Shown: in pieces, positions 58,278 to 64,000 of the stretch | Layout: each line of letters begins with the position of its first letter | Position numbering within the stretch: position 1 is the first letter of the stretch | NCBI GenBank assembly: GCA_036273515.1 | Contig: DASUHM010000012.1 | Span: 1 to 64,000 of the forward strand | Reading direction: 5' to 3' | Length of the DNA: 64,000 nt | From: Gaiellales bacterium | GTDB lineage: Bacteria > Actinomycetota > Thermoleophilia > Gaiellales > JAICJC01 | Notes under the pieces: model-generated | What the model saw: the letters and a program-made list of their open reading frames with translations, nothing else | The model's database searches: none | What the model was told of the DNA's origin: nothing | Translations under genes and position numbers: made by a program

Positions 58278-59453
58278 ATGCTCGTCGCGGTTCTCACCGA
58301 CCTCGGCGACGCCCTCTCCTTCGCCTTCGGGATGTTCTGGGAGATCCTCTGGGCGCTGATCCTCGGCTTCGCGCTCTCGGCCGCCGTACAGGCAGTCGTG
58401 GCCAAGGGCGAGATGCGCCGCCTGCTCCCGGATGACTCGCCACGCTCCCTGGTGATCGCAAGCGGACTGGGCGCGGCGTCGTCGAGCTGCTCATACGCCT
58501 CCGTGGCCCTGGCCCGATCGCTCGTTCGCAAGGGCGCCGATTTCACCGCTGCGATGGCGTTTCAGTTTGCCTCGACCAATCTGGTCGTGGAGCTCGGCAT
58601 CATCATGGCGCTCTTGCTCGGCTGGCAGTTCACGCTCGCCGAGTTCCTCGGCGGCCCGCTGATGATCGCGTTGCTCGCCCTCCTCTTCCGCAGGTTTCTC
58701 TCCCGACGACTCGTCGACGACGCACGCGAACAGGCCGACAAAGGCCTCGTGGGCTCGATGGAGGGCCACGCCGAGATGGACATGAGCGTGCACAGGAGCG
58801 GATCGATCTGGCAGCGACTGCGATCACCGCAGGGCTTCACCGCAACCGCCAACTACTTCGTCATGGACTGGGCCGCCATCTGGCGCGACATCATCGGCGG
58901 CCTCGTGATCGCCGGAGCGCTGGCTGCCTGGGTGCCCAACTCATTCTGGCAAGGGCTCTTCTTCGAGCACCACCCGACGCTCGCGAAGGTCTGGGGACCG
59001 GTCATCGGCCCGCTGGTCGCCGTCGTGAGCTTCGTCTGCTCGATCGGAAACGTCCCCCTGGCGGCGGTGCTCTGGAACGGCGGCATCAGCTTTGGCGGCG
59101 TCCTGGCGTTCATCTTCGCCGACCTGATCATCCTGCCCATCCTTGACATCTACCGCCGCTACTACGGCCTCAAGATGGCCGCGTTCCTGCTGGTCACCTT
59201 CTACACCGCGATGGCGCTCTCCGGGCTCGCGGTCGAGCTCGTGTTCCAGGCGCTCGGCCTGGCCCCCACCGAACGCCACGCCAAGGTCGTGGAGGCGTCC
59301 ATCACCTGGAACTACACCACCGTCCTCAACCTCGCGTTCCTGGCCCTCGCCGCGCTGCTGGTCTGGCGCTTCATCGCCACCGGCGGCCTGCCGATGCTGA
59401 GGATGATGAACACGCCGCCCGGACAATCAGGGCAGGCCCACGACCACGGCTAG
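58278..59453 (+). CDS. ArsP/DUF318-type permease
   Basis: 391 residues with about eight helices in two blocks. The conserved Cys motif appears as GLGAASSSCSYASVALARSLVRKG and the second-half equivalent as CSIGNVPLAAVLWNGGISFGG, matching PF03773 permeases that export organoarsenicals or copper-linked compounds. A His-containing cytoplasmic loop (VGSMEGHAEMDMSVHRSG) separates the halves; the C-terminus ends HDHG. Transport substrate is uncertain; its neighbourhood includes copper-related genes. Confidence 0.82.
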   Translation: MLVAVLTDLGDALSFAFGMFWEILWALILGFALSAAVQAVVAKGEMRRLLPDDSPRSLVIASGLGAASSSCSYASVALARSLVRKGADFTAAMAFQFASTNLVVELGIIMALLLGWQFTLAEFLGGPLMIALLALLFRRFLSRRLVDDAREQADKGLVGSMEGHAEMDMSVHRSGSIWQRLRSPQGFTATANYFVMDWAAIWRDIIGGLVIAGALAAWVPNSFWQGLFFEHHPTLAKVWGPVIGPLVAVVSFVCSIGNVPLAAVLWNGGISFGGVLAFIFADLIILPILDIYRRYYGLKMAAFLLVTFYTAMALSGLAVELVFQALGLAPTERHAKVVEASITWNYTTVLNLAFLALAALLVWRFIATGGLPMLRMMNTPPGQSGQAHDHG

Positions 59454-59476
59454 GGATCGTCTCCGCATACCCAGGG

Positions 59477-60412
59477 CTACCGCCAGGTGGTGAACCCGGT
59501 CATCCCCATCTGTGCGCCGCTGAAGCCGGGCCGCCCTGAGCGCCGCTGCGCGGCGGTCGTCGCGAAGCGGGGCCCGTTCAACTCGATCCAGTCGCCGTAG
59601 GCGCGCATGCGGGCGAGTCCCGGACCCATGTTCTCGAGGGTGATGCCGCCCTGGGCGGTGGCCTGGGTGGTCGCCTCGAAGTTCTGGTCGAACGTCGCGT
59701 CCGGGCCGAAGGTATCCGCCCCGACGCCCAGGATGCCGCGGTGCTGAAACAGCCAATCGACGGCGGCGCCCGAGAACCCGGGCACGTCGTCGAAGTAATC
59801 GTTGTTCGGGCCCGGTCGGCGCCGGTTCCCGAGGTGGTAGAAGCGAGACAGGCCGGTGTAGAGGACGACGTACGATCCAGGCGGGATGCGGCCGTGCACC
59901 GACTCCAAGCGGCGCAGATCGCCGATGCCGACAAAGAAGTTGCCGCCGCGGCGCTCGATCTCGGAGCGCAGGTCGAGCACGACCAGCGGCCGCGGCGTGA
60001 AGAAGCGCTCCGACAGGTGGACGAGGCAGCGAGCGCCGACGTGGAAGTGGCACGGCGCCGAGATGTGCGTCCCGGTGTGGGTGCCCAGCGAGGTGATCTG
60101 CTCCAGCAGGTAGCCGGACTTCGGCACCGTCGTCCACACGCGCCAGTGAAACGGCGGGTCGCCCGGGAACAGCGGCGCACCGGTCGTCAACGGCTGGCCG
60201 AGCCGCACGGGCCGGGCCGTGCGCGGGTCGACCTTCCAGTAGGCGGCGGGGATCCCGGTGCGCCTGGCGAGCTCCGCGGCCCGCCCGGGCGCAAGCGCCG
60301 AGAGCCGCGCCGCCGCCGGGCTCTGCTGGGGCAGCAGCCGCTCGGCGGCGACCGCCGTACCCGCCACCGCCGCCGCCACGGCGACCGCCAGAATCCACGT
60401 GCCCCTGCGCAC
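59477..60412 (-). CDS. secreted cyclase-family (kynurenine formamidase-like) protein
   Basis: 311 residues with a signal peptide (RRGTWILAVAVAAAVAGTAVAAE). The metal motif of the cyclase family (HxGTHxDxPxH) reads HTGTHISAPCHF; the usual Asp is Ser, so the metal site may be altered. VPKSGYLLEQITSLG precedes it and GVGADTFGPD follows. Members hydrolyse formyl or cyclic amides. Convergent with the permease gene; location outside the cytoplasm is inferred from the signal peptide. Confidence 0.8.
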   Translation of the reverse strand: MRRGTWILAVAVAAAVAGTAVAAERLLPQQSPAAARLSALAPGRAAELARRTGIPAAYWKVDPRTARPVRLGQPLTTGAPLFPGDPPFHWRVWTTVPKSGYLLEQITSLGTHTGTHISAPCHFHVGARCLVHLSERFFTPRPLVVLDLRSEIERRGGNFFVGIGDLRRLESVHGRIPPGSYVVLYTGLSRFYHLGNRRRPGPNNDYFDDVPGFSGAAVDWLFQHRGILGVGADTFGPDATFDQNFEATTQATAQGGITLENMGPGLARMRAYGDWIELNGPRFATTAAQRRSGRPGFSGAQMGMTGFTTWR

Positions 60413-60563
60413 GAGGCAAGTATCCCACGCTCAGGCGATCGCCGCAGCCGCCCCGCCCATGCGATCCGGGCTTGAACCCGCTGGATGATCGGCCCAGGAT
60501 TGGGTGTTGCAGGTCGCGCACGGGACGGTAAGGTGTGCGGCTCTACAAACCCAACGTGTCGAG

Positions 60564-61850
60564 ATGCCGCATTCCACGACATATCTTCTCGGCCGCGCGT
60601 CCACGCCCGGCGTGCCGGAGACGCGACAGTTCCTGACCCGAAAACGGCGTCGCGTTCCAGTGGGTGGACGTGGACGCCGACCCGCTGGTCGGGCTCCTCG
60701 GGGGCCGGGCGAAGCTCGACGGCCGCCGCTACCCGTTGGCGCTGTTCGCAGACGGCTCGATTCTCGAGGGGCCAGAGCGATTCATGCTCACCCGCTACGT
60801 CCGCGGGATGCCGGGGGGCACGCCCTCTCCCGTGCCCCCCGAGGACGGGCGGGCCTACGCCGAGACCGCGCGATTCAAGCAGCAGCTCGCCGGGCGGGTG
60901 GGCCTGCCGACCCGGCCGACGCGGGACATCTACGACGTCGTCATCCTTGGTGCAGGGCCCGCCGGGCTACGAGCGCTCGGATCGAGAACTACCCGGGCTT
61001 CCCGCAGGGGGTCAGCGGGGCGGAGCTCGCGGCGGGAATCCATGCGCAGGCAGCCCGACTCGGGGCGGAGATTCTGATCGGAGCCGAGCTGCTCACCACC
61101 GCGCCGACGGATCGACGCACGATTCGCCTGGAGCTGACGTGCGGCTCCGTCATCGAGACCCGGACCGGTGTTGCGGCCAGCGGTGTGGAATACCGTCGGC
61201 TCGAGGCCCCGGGGGTCGAGAAGTTCGTCGGCGCCGGAGTCCACTACGGCTCCGCGCCTGGAGAGGCAGTGCAGCTCGAAGGCCGCGATGTCGTGATCGT
61301 CGGCGGCGGGAACTCCGCCGGCCAAGCGGCGCTCCACATGGCCGACCACGCACAGGCTGTAACAGTCGTCGTCCGCGGACCACGGCTTTCCCGAGGGATG
61401 TCGAACTACCTCGTCGAGCGGATCGAGCAGCACCCGCGGATCGCGGTTCGGACTTCATGCCAGGTCGCCGAAGCTCGAGGTAACTCTCGCCTGCAGCGCG
61501 TCACGCTCCAGAGCGAGGGCCGGGACGAGACGGAGGAGCTGGCGGCAGATGCGATGTTCCTGCTCATCGGCGCCCGACCGATCACCCTCGGCGTCGAGGG
61601 GTGGCTCAGGCGCGATGAGCACGGATTCCTCGTCACCGGCCAGGATGTCGTTGCGGACGCCCCGCGCGACACCTGGTGGAAGCTCACCCGCGACCCCTAT
61701 CCGCTGGAACCAAGCCAGCCGGGCGTGTTCGTTGCCGGAGACCTACGGCACGGTTCCATCAAGCGCGTCGCATCCGCCGTCGGACAGGGCGCCATGGCCG
61801 CGTCCCTCATCCACCGTTATCTCGCGCTGGACGATGGGCGTCGCCGGTGA
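60564..61850 (+). pseudogene. thioredoxin reductase-like flavoprotein relic
   Basis: Starts MPHSTTYLLGRASTPGVPETRQFLTR, then an extra A in a run at 60641-60644 shifts the frame to WVDVDADPLVGLLGG...PTRDIYDVVILGAGPAGL. A second change at ~60970, with ~30 residues of the FAD domain lost, returns to ARIENYPGFPQGVSGAELAAGIHAQ and an intact NADPH domain (VVIVGGGNSAGQAALHMA) through ...DAMFLLIGARP and GDLRHGSIKRVASAVGQGAMAASLIHRYL. Intact relatives are ~450-550 residues. Three lesions leave it non-functional unless base errors are involved. Confidence 0.75.
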
Positions 61851-61864
61851 CGTTACCGTCGACC

Positions 61865-62851
61865 ATGAAGGCCGCTGTGCACGACCGCTACGGCGATGCC
61901 GACGTCATCTATGTCGACAACCGGCCCGTGCCGGCAATTGCGGACGACGAGGTGCTCGTTCGAGTCGAGGCCGCCGGTCTCGACCGCGGCACGTGGCACC
62001 TGCTGACGGGGCAGCCGTACCTCGTTCGGCTGGCGATCGGGGTGCGCCGGCCGCGCGTCCCCGTGCTCGGTCGCGACGTGGCGGGCAAAGTCGTCGCCAC
62101 CGGGTCGGCGGTGCACGGGCTTTCGGTCGGCGACTCGGTGTTCGGGGTGGCCACCGGGTCGTTCGCCGAGTACGCCAGTGCCAAAGAGGGGAAGCTCGCA
62201 CGAACACCCGACGCGCTTTCCCCGGTGGAAGCGTCCGTCCTTGGGATCTCCGGCATGACCGCCCTCCAGGCAGTGGACGCCGCACAGGCGGAGGCCGGCT
62301 CCAGCCTCATCATCATCGGCGCATCCGGCGGCGTCGGCAGCTATGCCGTCCAGCTCGCGCACGGCCGCGGGGCACGCGTGACCGGCGTGTCGAGTGCCGC
62401 GAAGGCCGAGTTCGTTCGCGGCCTCGGCGCGGAGCAAGTCATTGCCTATGACAGCGGAGCCGACGACGACTACGGCGGCCCCTACGACGCCATCATCGAT
62501 ACGGGCGGAGACACCGCGATCTCCAGGCTCCGGTCGATGCTCGCGCCCCGCGGCACGCTGGTGATCGTCGGTGGCGAAGGCGGCGACCCGATGACCGGCA
62601 TGGGCCGGCAGCTACATGCGCGGATCCTGTCGCCGTTCGTGGGCCAGCGGCTCACGTTCATCGTCAACCGGGAGCGCCAGTCCGACCTCGAACGGCTCCG
62701 TCAGCTCGTCGAGGACGGCATCGTCAAACCGGCCGTCGACACCGTGTACCCGCTCGACCAGGCGGCTGCGGCCGTGAGGCACCTGGTCGCCGGGCGGACG
62801 AAGGGGAAGCTGGCGATCGGCGTCAGGGATGTGGCCGGGCAAACCGCTTGA
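61865..62851 (+). CDS. zinc-type alcohol dehydrogenase-like / quinone oxidoreductase (MDR family)
   Basis: 328 residues. N-terminal GroES-like fold (MKAAVHDRYGDADVIYVDNRPVPAI ... RVPVLGRDVAGKVVATG), then nucleotide-binding IIIGASGGVGSYAVQLAHGRGARVTGVSS (AxxGxxG) and QRLTFIVNRERQSDLERLRQLVEDG. Zinc ligand Cys residues are absent, so this is a NADPH quinone/enoyl reductase type rather than a zinc alcohol dehydrogenase. It starts 14 bases after the flavoprotein relic, possibly once one operon. Confidence 0.87.
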   Translation: MKAAVHDRYGDADVIYVDNRPVPAIADDEVLVRVEAAGLDRGTWHLLTGQPYLVRLAIGVRRPRVPVLGRDVAGKVVATGSAVHGLSVGDSVFGVATGSFAEYASAKEGKLARTPDALSPVEASVLGISGMTALQAVDAAQAEAGSSLIIIGASGGVGSYAVQLAHGRGARVTGVSSAAKAEFVRGLGAEQVIAYDSGADDDYGGPYDAIIDTGGDTAISRLRSMLAPRGTLVIVGGEGGDPMTGMGRQLHARILSPFVGQRLTFIVNRERQSDLERLRQLVEDGIVKPAVDTVYPLDQAAAAVRHLVAGRTKGKLAIGVRDVAGQTA

Positions 62852-62924
62852 ACAAGCCATGCGGCGGTATTCTCCGATGCGGCATTCCTCCTTCTTCTCC
62901 GTCCTTACGAGGAGGATCGAGCGC

Positions 62925-64000
62925 ATGGCCAGGCGATCTGGAAGGGCGATGCTGGCGACAGCGACGGTTCTCGGCGCGGTCCTCATGGCCGGTACCACGC
63001 CGGCGACGGGGGCCGGCAGGATGGTCACGCTGCGGGGCAGCACGCCGGTGTGGGCATCGCAGCCCGCGCTCCGCCCATCACCGGCGGACGGGCATGTGTC
63101 CGTGCGCGTGATCCTTGCGCCCCGGGGAGGGGTCGCGGCGCTCGAGTCGGCGGTGCTCGCGACCACCACGCCGGACAGCTCGAGGTATCGGCACTTCCTC
63201 ACGCCGGCCCAGTTCCGCGCGCGGTACGAGCCCACGGATGCTGCCGTCGCGGCCGTTCGCGGCTGGCTGCAGCGCTCGGGCATGCACGTCACGCAGGTGT
63301 CCCCGTACCGGCGCGACATCGCTGCGAGTGGAAGCGTCGCGGCGGCGGAGCACGCCTTCGGGACGACCCTCGAGGTCTACCGCCACGCCGGACGCCTCGT
63401 TCGCGCGCCGGCGCGGGACGCGCGCGTCCCGGCCGGCGTCTCGCGTTACGTCTGGGGCGAGACCGGCCTCGACACCACGCCGGTCTACGAGCGCCCTGCG
63501 CTCACCCCGCCGCCGCGCGGCGAGGTCGACGCCGGGCCCTGCAGCCGCTACTACGGACAGCGGCGAGCGACCTTCAAGGCGAACGGCCGCACCCGCCTGC
63601 CCGCATTTCACGGCGCATTCCGCAGCTATCACGTCTGCGGGTACACGCCGATCCAGCTGCGACGGGCCTATCACGTCGGCCGGACCGGGTTGACCGGCAA
63701 CGGTCAGACGATCGGAATCGTCGACGCCTACGCCGATCAGACGATCGAGCCCGACGCGGACAGGTACGCGCGTCTCCATGGGGATCCCGGCTTCGCGGCC
63801 GGCCAGCTCACCCAGCGGGTGTTCACGCCGTTCGACCGGCGGCCCGGATGCGCAGGCCCGGCCGGCTGGTCACGCGAGGAGACGCTCGACGTCGAGGCCG
63901 CGCACGCGATGGCGCCCAGGGCCAAGATGATCTACTTCGGAGCGAGAGACTGTGGGATCGTCAGCCTGCTCCATGCGCTCGCCTTCGCGGTCGACAAGAA
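62925..64000 (+). CDS. S53 (sedolisin/kumamolisin) protease precursor, 3' end cut by window edge
   Basis: At least 358 residues, open to the right edge. ATG behind GAGGAGGATCGAGCGC. A signal peptide (MARRSGRAMLATATVLGAVLMAGTTPATGAG) leads to an activation prodomain (HVSVRVILAPRGGVAALESAVLATTTPDSSRYRHFLTPAQFRARYEPTD ... GMHVTQVSPYRRDIAASGSVAAAEHAFGTTLEVY), then the catalytic domain starting LRRAYHVGRTGLTGNGQTIGIVDAYAD. The Glu-x3-Asp pair of sedolisins is in REETLDVEAAHAMAP; the Ser lies beyond the window. A secreted, probably acid-active endopeptidase. Confidence 0.85.
   Translation, partial: MARRSGRAMLATATVLGAVLMAGTTPATGAGRMVTLRGSTPVWASQPALRPSPADGHVSVRVILAPRGGVAALESAVLATTTPDSSRYRHFLTPAQFRARYEPTDAAVAAVRGWLQRSGMHVTQVSPYRRDIAASGSVAAAEHAFGTTLEVYRHAGRLVRAPARDARVPAGVSRYVWGETGLDTTPVYERPALTPPPRGEVDAGPCSRYYGQRRATFKANGRTRLPAFHGAFRSYHVCGYTPIQLRRAYHVGRTGLTGNGQTIGIVDAYADQTIEPDADRYARLHGDPGFAAGQLTQRVFTPFDRRPGCAGPAGWSREETLDVEAAHAMAPRAKMIYFGARDCGIVSLLHALAFAVDK

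Noticed and set aside
1-64000. CRISPR arrays, rRNA genes, prophage or transposase genes
   Set aside because: No regularly spaced direct repeats, rRNA sequence, integrase or transposase motifs found anywhere in the window.

Overview
The window is high-GC DNA (near-exclusive use of G/C third positions, many GTG and some TTG starts) with short intergenic gaps, strong GGAGG ribosome-binding sites and no rRNA, phage or CRISPR. Gene content points to an actinobacterial chromosome: an F420-type PPOX oxidoreductase, a baeRF-family protein, DUF4389 and DUF6325-like proteins, many universal stress proteins, and secreted propellers with NLVPGDTNG-type repeats. A lineage such as Thermoleophilia (Gaiellales/Solirubrobacterales) is my inference, not something the sequence proves.

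Layout. 0-15 kb is a stress and envelope region: six universal stress protein genes (1939, 2718, 3590, 4223, 12633, 13210), a DUF4389 membrane protein, a flavin monooxygenase with a decayed multicopper oxidase behind it, a site-2 protease with CBS domains, DedA and TerC membrane proteins, a PRC-barrel-like protein and a NarL-type two-component pair. Two copies of a similar GC-rich leader (657 and 7423) fold into the same hairpins with compensatory changes. 15-24 kb holds an APC permease followed by a flavin monooxygenase fused to cytochrome b5, a PQQ-like propeller, a baeRF protein, a cupin and a glyoxalase-like protein. 24-30 kb has a cyclase and a small cyclic-nucleotide-binding protein, two LysE exporters flanking an AraC regulator, hydrolases and a SemiSWEET. 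30-35 kb is a divergent TetR/MFS pair with an operator-like repeat, then a fused urease gamma-beta gene and a divergent urease alpha gene with no accessory genes in view. 35-43 kb carries two ABC exporter gene pairs, a cupin and a CPBP membrane protease. 43-51 kb has an epimerase, a sulfotransferase, two amidohydrolases, Thr/Val-rich membrane proteins and a tRNA-Gly. 51-60 kb is a redox/metal region: a small inverted-repeat element, a second flavin monooxygenase, an intact multicopper oxidase carrying two heavy-metal-binding inserts, a divergent winged-helix regulator, a Met-rich membrane protein, a histidine kinase and an ArsP-type permease. The window ends in a truncated S53 (sedolisin) protease gene.

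The flavin monooxygenase plus multicopper oxidase combination occurs twice (5.6-7.1 kb and 51.2-54.4 kb) in opposite gene order, one oxidase being a deletion pseudogene. The window is rich in gene relics (multicopper oxidase, GntR regulator, alpha/beta hydrolase, beta-lactamase-fold hydrolase, thioredoxin-reductase-like enzyme, a tRNA fragment). Several single-base shifts could be assembly errors, but the internal deletions are unlikely to be. Also notable is a small family of CAATTGG-bearing palindromes.
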